A stretch of DNA of 64,000 nucleotides from Progne subis subis (lineage: Eukaryota > Chordata > Aves > Passeriformes > Hirundinidae), in assembly GCA_022316685.1 (NCBI GenBank), contig JAKJHU010000085.1, positions 1,550,001-1,614,000 on the forward strand, written 5' to 3'. The notes beneath the pieces are model-generated. The model did no database searches and had not been told where the DNA came from. It was given only the letters and a program-made list of their open reading frames with translations. The position numbers and the translations under genes are program-made. This document shows, piece after piece, positions 11,901-26,900 of this stretch (positions are counted from its first letter, which is position 1; the number at the start of each line of letters is the position of its first letter).

Positions 11901-14900
11901 TGACTTCCACATTTGGGGAACTGCAGCAACCAGCAACAATATTTAGAAGTCATTTTCCATGATTCATGTTTCTGTCCTACACACGCATCTTTTGCAGACT
12001 TTCCTCTCAAAATTAGTACATTTATCATGAAGTGGTGACAGCAGTTAAGCCTTGCACCTGATGAGACAATCTGCACAGATTTTTGAGTCCTTATACCACA
12101 CAGCAGTTCTAACACAAGATATAATGTGATTTGCTTTACAGTCAGGAGATGATTTGTTTGTCCTGAAAAGTACTGAAGTACTGATATTTATTCTATTGCC
12201 AAAAATAAAGCTCTAGTATTTATATAAATTCTTGGATTTGTCCCCTGAGCTTGATGTACCAGTAGTTTAAGAACACCATGATCCACAAACACGTGCCACA
12301 AATCCAGATGAGAAACAAAGCCACAGGTTGTGATGGTCTAGAAGTAAATGGTGGAGCACTGGAAAAGTAATATATGGGGTGAGGAACAACCCAGGAAGCA
12401 CTGAGAAAAGCAGGAGCAAAGGCTTTCTGAAAATGAGTTGCCTACAATCTTTACTAGGTGAGAAAAGCATGTCTCGACTGGTGAAGGTACATGGACTGCT
12501 GGTTTATAACATACTATAGATAGGAACACTGCCATTAACACCCTTGTGCTATTAGTCATGGACCAAATTGATCTCAGTGACATCCTAGAATTGGATCTTG
12601 CGTCTGTTCTTCTACTGAACAGTGATTTTTCTTTTAGGTGGGTGACCTCACTATCAGGACCTGGCAGACACACCTACTCCCCAGTAAAGCCTGTTTAACA
12701 TTACTCCTCCAGGCAGGCTTTTTCTTGAATTATTGTTGCACATTTCAAGTGGCTGAAGTCACTTGGCCCCCAGCCAGTACAAGTCTAAAAACAGACTGCA
12801 ATAATCCCAAGAAAGGCATTCTGCCTGTCCTGCTTCAGCCTTGAGCTCTCCCACAAGAACTACCTCAAGCACAATTCTTGCTCCTTATCTTACTATTCGC
12901 CTTGTGCAGCACCAGCAGCTCCAAATCCCACCCAGTGTGGAAGTCCCCACGTGTTACTACTCCGACCTGAAACCAACTGCTGACTTAAAGCATCTCAAGG
13001 GTTTCCAGACTGCTTGAAACAAAGATCTTCAGGAGAGAGATCTTCCCTCAGGAGAATCTCCTCCTCCACTATGGCTGAATGCTCTGAGGGGCAGTTAATC
13101 ACAACAGCATCACACCTAAATCCAAGGTTTCTGTGGGGCAGGAGTGGGGCTAGCTGGTGCAGCTTCACAGCCCATCAAAGACATTACAAAGAGAGACCCC
13201 CTTTTGCAGGTCAGCTTTTCACACCAAACCAAACTGCTTCCAATTCTTACAGCAGTCCAGAGCATCCCACTCAACAGTGCAGCCACTGCATTCAGCCAGT
13301 GGATTCAAGGGTTCTGTGGACACACTCAGAAGCTCTATTTTAACTTATTATATAAAGCAAGAAGTTCTTTTCCTCCTGCTAGTCCCACTCAGAAAACCAA
13401 CACATCCTCCCGCAGCGCTCCTCACCTGGGGTGATGAAGGCATTCTTTACCACTAAGGACACTGTTTCAAGCTTCGGAGCAGGCACTATTTTTTGTGACT
13501 GTTTGGGCCTCGTCCCAGCACCGGCCAGAGGAACAGGTTTGGGGAGTGCAAACGTCAGCTGGGACTGCAGCTGGGGCCGGGGCTGCCCCTGCACAACAGT
13601 CTGGAAGGCCAGGTTACAAGGCACTCCTGCCCCCGGCTGCTGCGTGGCCAGGACCAGGCTCTGGCTCTGGCTCTGGCTGAAGGTGGTGGCAGGGGCGTTG
13701 TGGGTCAGCGTGGCAGAAGCCGTGTGAGTGATGACCGAGGATTCACAGAGACCGAACTTGGGCGTTTCTGGAGCAGCGAAGGCGGCGGGCGCAGGGCTCA
13801 GGCTGGAGCTCAGTGGCACCGCGGGCAGCGGGGACTGCGGCTGGGAACTCGTGGGTTGCAGCACCGGCAGGGGCGTCTGGAACACTGACATAAAAGTTTG
13901 TGGCCCGCTGAGAGACGAGTCAGAAGGGAAATCTGTGGGCTGGATGAAAGATCCCTCGCTTCTAATGCTGGAACACTGGTCAGCAACGACGTCAGGAATG
14001 ACAGGAGCAGGTACTGAGGAAGGAATCAGTCCGTCACTCATGTTCCCTGCTGGAAGCGTGCTGGGCAACGAAGGAGACTGAGAGACAAGGAAATATCACT
14101 GATTCAGACATGTCTGAACTCCTCCTGAGAGGACATGGCTCATGTCAGAGCCTTCAGTTTTAAACCTCCCTTACCTGGGAAGAGTGGCTGCTGCTGTCTG
14201 TGGTAGCAGAGCTGACAGCAGACACGGAAGGCAAATAATTACTGGAGCGACTGGGAGTGAATAATTCTGAAACATGAAAAGTCACTTATTAATTTTCTAT
14301 TTTTCAAACTCAAGATACAGCACTGCTAGACCTTAAAATTCCCAGGAATATCAGTATTATTTAGCAAATAATGAAACAATGAGATCTTTACTTCATACAA
14401 CTGCTGTTGACTGAACAGCAAACTGCTGTCTTCCAGAGGAACTGATCTCTTTGGAGCTGACTCCTTCAACTTTCATGCAAATTAGAACAATGCAAAAATC
14501 AGTCCTGTTAAAGGTTCATCTACACACAGACAGCCAAGAGCTGACTTTGTGAGTCCCACAAAGTACAGTTATCTGATGCAGACTGCCTGCAGAGCCAGCA
14601 AATAGATATGACTCTTTACTTCCATGAAGATCCATAACCATCAAAGTTTAATGCTATATGGAATTCTTGACAGTGCCATAAAACATCCAAAGACAAGCAA
14701 AATGTTAAATGTCTTCTTCACTAAGAAGTGTGAAATGAGGAAACTTTAGATGTTTGTAACACTTAAACTTTAAAACCTAGTTCATAAATCACTGCAATAT
14801 TTAAGAAATTAATGAACTCTATATATGATTCTTACCCTGAAAAGGCTCAAAAGTATCCATAAAATCAAAATTTGGCTGGAGAGGAATAAGCCCTGGTTGA

Positions 14901-17900
14901 ATCATGTCAGCATTTCCTAAGTGTCCTGGAAAATTCAGCAGACAATTAGATTAGTTTCCCATCACTCACATAATAACAGCAGCAGGAATAAAACACTCCA
15001 CAGCCAGGCTTGGCCAAGATGTTGCAGAAAAACTGCTGCTGAAAGGAACTGAGCATCTGCTTCTCTTCAGAGCTACAACACAGTCCAGATACCAAAGCCA
15101 TGGGGGAATGAAACTTTCAATTATTAAAATGGAAGAGGTGAAACCTGAAGGCTCTAATTGATATCTGGGATTGCCACGCTCAGATGTCTCCTGCTCCCAA
15201 ACCTCCTGTCTTGCCCCTGCTGCATTACACACAGCCTTGTGGGGAAGCACAGCCTGACCCACCACAGCTCTTCGGAGAGTAGCCTGACCCACCACAGCTC
15301 ATAGGAGAGTATTTCAAAGTGAACCATCACCCATTTCATTTGCCTTGAGTACAATTCATGTAAACCACGGCTGCTCTGGAGTTGCTCAGACATCCATGCA
15401 GCAAAGATGGTGAACAGTGGACACGTGCTGTCCCATCAGACAGTCAGAGCCTCCAGACAGAGCTGAACAGCTCTTGGGATTGTTTGTACAGGTGAAACTT
15501 GCACAAGTTCTACTGGACAAAACCAAACAATAATACACAGGCACTCCCTTAAAAATACACAGCTATGCTCTGAGATAAATCACAATGCCTTCACCACTGA
15601 TAAAGTAAATACTGCTCATCACAGATTTATTCAGAGCAACATTAGGGGGCAAAGCTGGGAGCAGCACATAAGAAGCTAAGACAGAATCATAAGACAGCTA
15701 CATTCCCTGACCTGTTTTTCTCTGTATCAGCAATATAAGATAGATTTCTTAGGCAAGACTACAAGAGCAGCAAAGCAACAAACCAGAGTTTTTGTAGGAG
15801 TTCTCACTGCAACATAGCTACAGCCAACAAATACCTATGTCCCTGGAATTTGGCCAGGAAACCAGCTGATGTGAAGAGAGTGTGGAGAACAGGGTGTCGG
15901 TGAACTCGGACATGAGCATGTCTGCATCCAAGAGGCTGCCTTCCTCCATGGGGACTGGGGTTTCTCTGCCATACCTTCTTTTTTGCCAGAGAACCACATC
16001 ATCATCCTGCCAAAGGAAAGGAAGTGAGGTCAGGCTGCTTAGCAATGCCAAAGCAGTCTGGTGCAGATCTATAAAAGCAGCCCTCATTTTTCACATTTTT
16101 AAAGTAAGAACCTCTATTTGAGGAGCCATCAAATGGACTGAAACACATCAGTGGTGCTTCTGATACAGCAGCAACTTCAGCTCACTGAAATACCACAACA
16201 CTCTGGCAAAGGTTTTTGCCCAAAACCCAGATATTAACGAAAAGTATGTAAGACAAGTAACAGCATTTCCTTGTTTGATTGATTACACAAGTATTTTTGC
16301 ACCTAGTTTAACAATCCCTTCATAGGAATTAAGATTAAACATGACTAGCAAGAATGCAAAAAACAACTCCTGTCTTGTGAGATGCTTCTGAAACTCTGAT
16401 GTGCAGTGAAGTGTAACTGTACTTCGAGTTTGCACAAGACACCTTTTGCCCATGAAAAATACAACATAATGTGCCTTGGCTTACCCATCCCTCACTACAG
16501 GCTGAGTTAAACTGCACTGCCTTGCAAGAACAGCAGAACAGTGCTTCTGATCATCGGTTTATATCCCCAAAGCAGGTTTGATAGTTTAAGGGGAATTACT
16601 AAATGGTGATACCATTTGTCCTTTTATAGGATCCTGGTATATTATCTGCCTGAGCTGTGGGCACAGCAGGAAGATCTGCAACACACAGCTCCCACATCTT
16701 CAGAGATCCAGTTACACAAGCAAGGCAGCAGTGCCAGTTACAATTCAGTAACAAGACGAAATCATGTGCCAGCCCTCAAAGAGATTGATCTCTCTGGGCA
16801 TACAGTGCTGATTCCCACTTCTTCTGTCACAGCACTTCACATTCAACCTCTTCTCCCTCCAATTCAAGCTACAAATCTTACACTGCTCTCTGAGGCACAG
16901 AACATGAAGGTGTCTAACCTTAATTAAGGCTTAAGCAAGATGCTTGTCTTTAGATGTTAATCAAAGCAAGCTACTGCATGTTACAACTTTGTTATCTACT
17001 GCAGGTTCTACAAGCATGTTACATACCCTGACCAAACTTGAAAGATCTTCATCTTTGTGTTTCTGCAACTGCAAAAGGAGAACAGAATGGATGGTGAAGT
17101 CAGAATAGGTGCCGTATGCGCCAGTGGAAGACCTGATTTTGCAAAACTTTTAAGACCCAATCATGCACAATCAGCCCCAGCACAATGATTTTTAGTTAAG
17201 TGGAACTAATCAGATGAGCATGTCTGCACCAGCTTATCATCTGTTTTAAGTACTCTTGCATGCCAGAAAAAGTGATAGAAAACCTCAAAAAGCAACAACA
17301 TACTGATCAAGCTCAAGCAAACTATTTTCACTATGTAAACCAACAGACCCTTTTCTTGAAGTATGTTCTCCACTTGTGGTATTCCCTAATGACTATTTCA
17401 ATTCTTCGTTTCCAGTATTTCCCTTCTGTTGCAATGGCCTGAGAACACAAACACATACCATGAATTACACAGAATCACATAAAGGCTGGATATTCAATAC
17501 ATTTCCAAGCAAATATTCAGGCATAAAAAATGCAAAAGAAAGCATGCTAATTCTGTTTGAGCTCATGTATCAGCAGCCCACACTGTCCCAGAGTTCAGCT
17601 ATCACAGAGCGAATCTGACAGTACCAACTTCATCTTTCCCACAAAAAAACAAACACAAGATGACGTCCAACTGCACTGTCAGCATCTCCCACAGCAGCTC
17701 AACCATAACCAAGAGTTAAGAAATGGCAAAAAAAACCCTTTAAAATTAATTTACTGAAATATAACGTATAAAGCACACAATATCCTGTGAATTTCACAAG
17801 GTCCATGCACAGACACACACAGAAGCAAAAGCTGCTACGAATGAGACAAAGCAATAGAAATCTGATGTCCAGCTCACGGAGGACCTTGCAGGCCACACAC

Positions 17901-20900
17901 TGATGGCAACAAAAGGATCAGACAATGTGGGTCTTCAATGTATCACAGAGAGCAGTGTGTAAGTTAGGGAGAGCAGACTAATGAGAGCCTTAACTTTGTG
18001 TTCGAGGGTCACTTTCAACACAAACATCAACACTGTTCTTTCAAAAACCTGAGACAGTTCCACAAACTCATCTGGAACTCCTCTGAGTTATAAATTATTC
18101 TAGAGTTATGCAGTATAGAGAGAGCCACATATTGCCACATCAAGGGCCTCAACTGGTTTTCTGCAAGGAGCCAGAGGGCAGATGTTAGTTTTCATTTATG
18201 TTTACAGGAGCACAAAAATGAAAGAATACAAACTCATATTTGATCTGACTGTGAAACTACCTCAACACAGAAAAAGAAATTGCTTGTTCTCTTGAAACCA
18301 CACCTCTCCAATTACATAAAATACAGAAAACTCTCCCAGGGTCACTTAGATTCAGTCCTGAAAATACTCATCACTCTGATTTCCCACCGACTTCCAGTCA
18401 TTAGACAGCAGTGGCTGTCAAAATCTTAACTATTCGAATAGCACTTCTACGGCTTATGATTCATTAAACTACAACATTAACATTAAAGTTACACAGATAA
18501 CAAATGTCCTTCTGGCTGCACCTTGATCATCCTAACGTGATCAACTAACAAAACTGGGTTCACTCTGCTTTTAGTGGTCCCTTCTAAATAAAAACAGAGC
18601 ACAGATTGGCTATGCTGCCCTTGTTTCCAGCAGACCAGAAAATCCTGTTACAAATCCAGAGCTCACTGGGCTGTTTCCAAAGTTTCACACACCTCTGGCC
18701 GCCGGTGCTCGTCCACGTCCACGGAGCCGTCCAGAGGGGTCACAAAGTGGCACACAGGGTTCTTGCGCTTCTCCAGGTCTGAAACAACAGCGAAAATGCA
18801 AGTGCTGAGCACGTGCAGGGCCTGCAGAGAGCTGTCACTTCAGTGGCAAGGTGTGCCAGGGAGCCTAGCCAGGATTCCTTCCCCATAAACAGCAAACAGG
18901 GAGAACACGGGCTGTGCTTGGAGCACTCAGCACATCCTCAGTGCGGGCACATCCAGGAACGCCCTGATCCAACGGCCCTGCCTCTGAAACGTCAGACCTT
19001 GAGCAGATTCCGAGCTTTTCACTAGACAATAATTTCAATTCTCTGTCTCTCACCGATGTCTCAAGGAAGACCCGCCCCCAGCACGGTACTTACACTGCAT
19101 GTACCAGGCCCTCCAGATGGCGTTATTGAGACGGATTTTATCTCTCCACTGAAGCTTCAATCCCTTAAAATTTTTCCATTTCGGTGAAACCAACCTTCCG
19201 CTGCAATGAAACAGACAACAAATCATTCTGCTTTCAATTTTTCTCTCTCTCTTCCTTTCAAAGCATCCCCCTAAACCAGTCAAACTGTCAAGAGATGAAA
19301 CAACAAGCTACACTTGGCCAGTCACAACTTTTGCTGTCCTTGGCTCACTGAGCCAGGAGCCAGAGATGAATCCAGTCTTCAAGAGTCCTCCATAAGAACC
19401 ATCATAACTGGTCTCATGAAGATCATCAGGAATGAAATTCATTTCACCCACACTTTCCTCTTTGCCAGCACCACACCTTTTCTAGTCCCAATCTATGAGC
19501 TCCCACCAACTGGGATCAGATTATTTAAGAGGCTTCTGTATGTTTGGTCAGATACAGCTCCCTTTGATTTTCAAGGCTGGTAACACTGGAAAGGAGGAAT
19601 GAAATGCCAGTTCTGGCCCAAGAAAAAACATAACCCACCAATTCTACACTGCTGGTAATCAGAGCTGGGCACAAAGGAGTACCAACAGGCTGGAAAGAGT
19701 AACTTTTCTCTAAGGAAAGGCAAGGCTGGAAAAAGAAATTGCTTATGCATGAATGCTCCTGGGAGGTGGAAGGGAAATGGAAAGAAAAAGGGAGAGTCAG
19801 CAGAGACTCTAGTAAGCACTGTATAAACACAAACTACCCAGCCCTTAAAACACACCTTTATGAATCGTTAATCCATATTATTGACAGGGCAGAGGAAGCA
19901 GGAAATACTCGAAACATCATAAATTTCAAGCCAGAGATTAAAGTATAGGAACTGTGCCTATCCCAGGTTCTCTCTCTTGTTTTGGGGGGTTTTAGCCTCA
20001 CATCTTCCAAGCTTGTCTCCTGTGATGTTCGTGCAACCTTGCTATGAGGGAACTGGACCATCAATACCACCTGCACCCCACACAACAACAAAGGAAACAG
20101 GTTCACCTTGACACACTACGAGCACCAGGTCAAGGGCTGATGGACACGAAGGAGTGACAGCAGCAATGGCACCTAGAAACCTGTGCCTTCTCAGAAGAGA
20201 TGCCCTGAGCACGTGGTCAGTCAGGAATGGTCTCTGCCATGATCTGCAGTGGCACTGGAGATGTACCAGCACAGACAGCGCCCTGGCACAGGTCATTTGC
20301 ATCACACATTCAGTACAAATGAACTTGGAGAGGAATTATTTATCTTAAAAGCTCATTTCACATTTAAGCTCTAAAATGGCTGTGCAAATAGGAAGCACAT
20401 CCTACAGAAGCACAAGGCACTTCCAAGCCCATCCTACACAAGTACAAGGCACTTCCCTTGGCACACCAAAGTCCATGCACAGAGCCTGAGGGTAGAGAAC
20501 TGATGATCCCACTTTCCTGTTTGGTCTGGGAAACCTCCCAACAGCAGCTCTTTTTAGAGAAACCTTTTAATTAAAACATGCAATACTATAAACAAGTAAG
20601 AAGTCCTCAGCCTAAACAAAAGCTACCAGAATGCCAGAGCTGCCAATACCAGGATATTAAACTAACATTTTTGCACGTATTTGGCTCACCATTTCTTTCC
20701 TCCCTTGCTGACACCACAACTGCTCTCATACTCAGGTACTCTGACAGTAACAGAGGAGCAAATGCCAGGCATCAGCCAAGAGACAGGTAAAGAAAACCAG
20801 CTTGGCTCTTTCAATTTTACTGCTATATAAAATGTCTGTTGTGGCAACAGGTTGTAGCAATGCACCAGCAGATGAGTTGCTGCCTGACTGTGATATTTTT

Positions 20901-23900
20901 TTCCCTCCTTGCCCTCTTTAAAAATAAACTGCAATGTTCTTGTATGCACAAGGAAGCAGATGCAGAGACCAGGCATGAACTGCACTAAAAAGATAATTCC
21001 CAGCAGCAAAAGAACGGGTAAGTGACCAAGTTGTGAGCCCTGTCCTTGCCCAGCTGCCCCTCTGGGGTTGTAGGCTGTGGACTATGCCACAAGGCTGTGC
21101 TGCAGCCTTTGCGACACTGGTGCTTGATAAAAAATAGAGTATAAACAAAATTTGGTACACAAAATAGAACACGAGCATCCCCAAGACAAGCAGACTTGCT
21201 GGAGTAAGCAACTTCACTGACAGAGTGAGAGTAAACCATGTCAACTATTAGCAAAGAATAGAAGAATCATTGTTAATGTACTTGGGCTCTAAGACACTCA
21301 GTACCATCAGACTCTGTATGGTCACAGACATTTAGAAAATCCTTCTGGATTATTTCTTTTCAGTAGTGCATCCATATGCCACTCTTTGAAATACATCTCC
21401 CAAAACTCCACTTCTGAATTTCAAGACTTTTAGTTAATGGAAAGATCTCCAACTGTTTCATCTCGCTGTTACCCAACCCATGTGTCAGAGAGTGGATCTC
21501 CATTCATTTAATATTTCTCCCATCACTGCAAACTATCCCAACACCTTCAGTGTTCACTGCACAGCCAACTCTGCCTCAGAGCCACTGCACGCCTTATCCT
21601 TCCTTCTAAACCCAGACTAAAGCACCTCTTTTCCTGTTTCTCATCTGTACATTAACAGTTTGGAGACAGGAGATTAACGTGCTGATGCATCACCAGCACT
21701 GACAAAGTGCCCTCATGCCTTTGACTAAGAAATCTGTCAGCCTAATGTTCATATCTTCATAGCTCTGTGCGACTCGACAGTTTGCCAAAGCAACAAAACT
21801 CTAATAATCTGCACTCAGAATAACAAGAGCAAATGCTTTTCTATAAAAAGACTAAGAGGAACTGTAATCAAGTCTGGTACACTCCTTGCATCTTCAAAGA
21901 GCTAATTAAAACTGGAATTAAAACACAAATAGTTTAAAATATTTTCAATTATATTCTTAGAAAATGCTAAACAAAACCAGTACATCAAAAGAAGGAAGTG
22001 ATTAAGAACCTATTCTTAAAATAATTATTATTTTTAGTTCCCATGGGAGCAAAACACAAGTCCAGCTTGAGGTCATAAGTGAAACGACTTCAGCCTCAGT
22101 GGAGAGGAATCAGCATGAAGCTGACAACAATATTTAGACACTATTCCAAATTCCAAAGTCAATGGAAAGTCAATTACTTTGAACAGCACTGTGACTGGGA
22201 GCAGCTGCCTGACTGAAAGCAGCCTTCAGATTTTAAAGCAGCAAAAACAACAACAAGGAAAAAACCCAAACAACTGGAGAGACCATCTGGCTGCTGCTCC
22301 TGCCAGTTCTGGAAGACCACACCAACTCCTACAGCAAAAGTGGAGCAACTTCCCAACAGGTGGATAGTCACCATGAACCTGCAGCACAACCCAAGGGCAC
22401 ACTAGTGCTCCTGGCCCCCGCTCCAACAGCTGCTGCAGCTCTGCAGGGATGCTGTTCCCAATGAGGGGAGCAGGAGAACATCCCAAGGGAGAACTGGACC
22501 CAACAGTGCACAGCACAAGCCAGGACAGCTGCACCCACAGCTAGTGGGGATGCTGGTGCTGCACAGAGGGTGCCCAAGCTGAGCAACACAGCGAGCCGGG
22601 CTCTCGGGTGCATCCTGCAGGGAATGCTGCTGCCAGAAGCTCAGCTCATGTAAGCAATGCTGAAAGAATGGGGAATTTCACATTCTCCTCACTATCACAC
22701 ACAGATCAAACCAAAGCAGCTGAAAACCATCTGATGGGTGACTCGCAATGCATTCCAGCAGCTCAGCTCAGTCTCCCATGAAGAAATCTCCACCTCCTGA
22801 ATCCAAATGTCCTCATCAAGTGATTTGATCACAGCAAACCAGCCAAAAGAGCTTCAGCTCAACAGCCAGCAGAGCTGGAAATCCCCTTGGATGCAGTGGC
22901 CCCAGCGTGCTTTGGAGGGCTGTCAGAGGAGAGGCTGCAGGCACCCAAGGGTGCTACTTCCATCTGTTGAAACTTTCACCTACAAGTCCTGGATACACCA
23001 AGGATTTTACAGGCGTTTTCCCAGCTCAGGAACTACACCTCAGGCAACTCAGATCCAAGCAGGCAGACAGATAACACAGCACTGATCTCTCACAACTCTC
23101 CATTTCTAAAACTCCAGTGAAAGTAGCTGTGTTTTAAAACAATTACAAGCCTTCGAACATCACAAAATTTGCAGGGGAAAAAAAAAGGTACAAGAAACAG
23201 ACATCCACTGTGAGAGTGTGACCTGATTCCCTTCAACACCTTTGATTTCTAAATTTTTCTTCAATCAACTGAAACGTAATTAGAGAGCAGGTTTGTATTC
23301 TAGCAGAACACTGACAGTATCCATTTACAAGCAAATTTTTGCCTCTGAGAATCTCATTGTTCTAGGTTAATAACACTCAGTTAATGATCTTGCAGGATAT
23401 CTTAGTGACGCTTTGGACTCAGCAGAGACAAGGCAAAGGGGTGAGCCTCTTCTTACCAGACACATGTGAGATGCCATTGACTGCTGCAAAATTTAAACCA
23501 GTAGCTCTCCCTAGCACTGAAACAACATTCAATTAATCAACTCGATGAGAAACTCCTTCCGACATCTGTAGAAGCAGGATCATGCTCTGAGATGACTCAC
23601 AACAGAAGAATCCCCTGTTCTCCTCCCTTAATCAGAGGATTTTAAGATGGACTTCAGTCAACATTAAACCACATAACACAAGCACCCTCCAGATGTGGGC
23701 AGAAAGGGACATTTACCTTTGTGCAAACCCAGAAGAAATTTAGGGATTTTTCATTACTTATTAGCATTAAGAAATGCCAGCATTTTAGGAAACTGGTTTC
23801 TACAAAGAACACTGAAGGGGTAGAGAAGCAGACTTTAAAATATTAAGATAAATTCCACATATCCTCCACTAAACAGGTGGCTTGAATGCATGTTGATTAA

Positions 23901-26900
23901 ATGGAAACTATATAGTAGTATATGGTAGAGCTTATGGCTTTTACACAGTTCAAATGCTTTATTCAGCTGTTTCTGATTCAACTTGCAGCTCCCCAATTTT
24001 TATCTCCCTCAGAAATTATCACAGCAGTATCATGGCCTTATGTTTAAGTCCTTTTCTAATAAAAGGCAATAGGGAAGACTTTGCTGTAAACATCAGCCTG
24101 AAAAATCCCTTTTTCCCATTCAGAAAAATTTAAGTTTATTCTCCACATCATGATGTGTAAAAGTTGCTGAGCAGGAATTTCAGCTGGGAAGTGATCTTGG
24201 GATTGTAGTGAACTAAATGTTGCCCCAAGTAAGAAGTTTTTAAAACATCCTCTGAGGATGGAATGCAGGATCTCCTGCTTAAAATAAGGAAAGAGGGAGT
24301 TACATGCCCGTGGCTGCAAAGCGTATGAGTGACACAGTAGAAGCAGCACACGGATTTTTTTTGATGTACCACTGTGATTTGCACATAAACCCCTACTTTC
24401 CACCCTCTCATTTTTCACTTGTTTTGATATGCAGGGACAAGGAAAATCTGGCTGCATTTGGCTCCCTAGCTCAGGAGGTGTTGTTTTTTCTCTTGCACTC
24501 AGAGAGCACCTGGCGAAAATCTATGGTACATGGAATTTAAACACAAACCACCAAGTGCTGTGGTTTAGATTCCACAGGCCTGTCCTGCTGCCCAAATATG
24601 TATTCCCAGCAAAGCCAGCAGATAGGCTGGAAGGCAGCTCCTTCATGTCTGCAGGAATCCCTTCTACAGATCACTGGAGTCTAATGTGCTATGGTTGTAA
24701 ACAAATTATTTTGTTTTCAAATCGAAATTCTGTCAATTCAGGTTATGGGAACGAGCTACAGAAATGTCCTGTGCTTTCCTGTTTAGGTAATGGATTCCCC
24801 CTGCCCTTTTGCTAAAAAAACTCTTTTTTGCCTTATTAGCTTCAGCCTCCAAACCCACTTCCTCCCTCCCCCCAGTTCCTTCCTGTACGTGAACATGCAA
24901 TTTTTTGAGGTAGAGTAAGAATTTTACTTTTATTACAGGTAATGGCAGTGAGACTCTTAAATTAAGTAATAAGACAAAAATCAGACTTGATAGTACAGTA
25001 GCTAAATAGATTAGCTTTTTCAGCAACACAGAAAAGGAACTTTCTGGCTTCTCCCCAGCTTTTTTTTTTTTTTTTTTTTTTTTGAAGGCGTGGTTTTAAT
25101 TCATTTTTTAATCTCCAATCTGTTTTGTTGGGGAGTTGGGCCTGTCAGCTCAGCTCTCCAAGAGCCAAAACTAACAGTATTTCCCCAAACAAAGGTTCAT
25201 TCAGAGAATCAGATTATAAGCATTGTGTGTTGGAGCAAAGGGGCAGGCAAGAGAAACCAAAACATTTCTACACGGCGTGAATGTGTGTAGGACTGGCGAG
25301 AAGACCACTTTCTAGCACCTTACAATTCCTACCTACACAGTTAATCCCAGCTGCAGCCCGAGGATACTAATCCCAGACAGAGCTCATTTTAAAAGGCAGA
25401 TTTAGGTCATTTGCTTCGTTACCTGGTTCATCCTCCTTCCCTGAAATCCTCCCACAGTAGCAGGCTCAGGGCTGTGGAGGGATGTTCTACTGCTCACAGA
25501 CCACAAAGGACAGCAGGGAGCTTTGTGTTGAAGTTAAATCAAACACTTTAAACCGACCAAAACGTCCCCTCACTGTTTGATTCATCACCTTTTAAAAGTA
25601 ATACTTTCATCTTGAAGACAGAGATACTGGACCAGACAAATATTTTTCCTCTGTCATGAGCATTACCTATTAAGAACTGTTAGAAAAATAAAAACAAATA
25701 TCAAATTTAGCCACTGGCAAACTGGAATTCCAACACCTGCCAAGAAACATGTTATCTCAACTGATTTCATGCAGGCAGGCTCAGGTATGCACCTCCTGAA
25801 ATGGAACAGGGAAGTGAAAGGTCAGGTCAGCTGTATGCCTGAAGCAAATACTCCTGCCCCAACAAATCCACAAGAAATGATTTATTTATAATATAAATTC
25901 AATGCTATTTTAAGCCTGGAAGTTTAATGTAATTAGCATAAATGAGAGTTTGCAGTGCCTGGGCTCTTGCTCTGACAACCCGGTCTATGCTGGACTCGGG
26001 AATGACCAGGCAGGTGTTGTGTCAAGGCAGCCTCCTCAGGGACAGATGAAAAACTCACATTTTGGGAGCATTATCATACCTACCCTGAGAGTTTTTCATA
26101 TCACCACCACTGTGTCACCCAGGGAAAGGAGTCACTTGCTGTGGTTTTAGTCAAACACAACATGGCCAGGGTCAGCTGCGTGCCAGGGGCAGGCTGTAGG
26201 CAGCTAGGAAGGACCACTGAGAAATGCCTTCACCAGATGCAGGTTTCACACAGGTTATGAAAGGGTGAAAATAGCACTGGGCAAACACAAAGAACAGTAC
26301 AAATATCAAGGAGACTTGAAGGCCATGATGTCCTTCAGCCAGTGGCTATTTAAAGACTCAGAATATTTAGACATCTTCTCATTTCCAGTCAGAAATCAAA
26401 TGATATTTCTAGCAATGTTCCTGCTTTTCAGACACTTGTCCAACAGTGGCTCACTTTAGTACAGAACTGGAACAGTATGAGAAGAAAAAAGCTTCTTAAG
26501 TACTGTCATTAATATGTCAGTCAAAAGGCTGAGAAAATGGGCCTTACCATCACATCTGTCACTGCTGACCCTCCGAAAACCTCCCCTCTATCCCTACTCT
26601 CCTTAACTTTGCCCCTTTACAAAAGCCACATACTTTGTAACTTTATGAATATTAAAGCTTTGTAAAATGCCACACACTTCCACTGTCAAAATCAGGACCT
26701 TCTTAAAGAAATACCAGAAACCCCATCATGGAAAAATAAGCTGACACACAAAACTGACACAGTGCTCCTAGATCCAGGCTCAGAGGCAAATCCCACCCCT
26801 TTCACTTCCCAAATCTGAAATGCCGTGATGGAGAGCAGCTGCCCATGGGCACAAAGTGTGTCAGTGGAAAAGCAAGGACAGAACACCAGCCAAGCATACC

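Larger units (their letters stand above)
14078..19093 (-). other. MLXIP: MLXIP introns 8 to 2
   Basis: Includes introns at 14267-14835, 14926-15834, 16007-17026, 17069-17348, 17439-18692 and 18779-19093, plus the short intron 14078-14174, with exons 3-8 lying between them. Apart from the 30-bp tandem duplication at 15251-15310, nothing identifiable was seen. Confidence 0.6.

Noticed and set aside
13431..14081. Plus-strand frames opposite MLXIP exon 9
   Set aside because: Shadows of a Pro/Ser/Gln-rich coding exon on the other strand.
17462..17500. ACAGAATCACATAAAGGCTGG resembling a CR1 3' end
   Set aside because: The similarity is too short and stops at once. Normal CR1 sequence does not follow.
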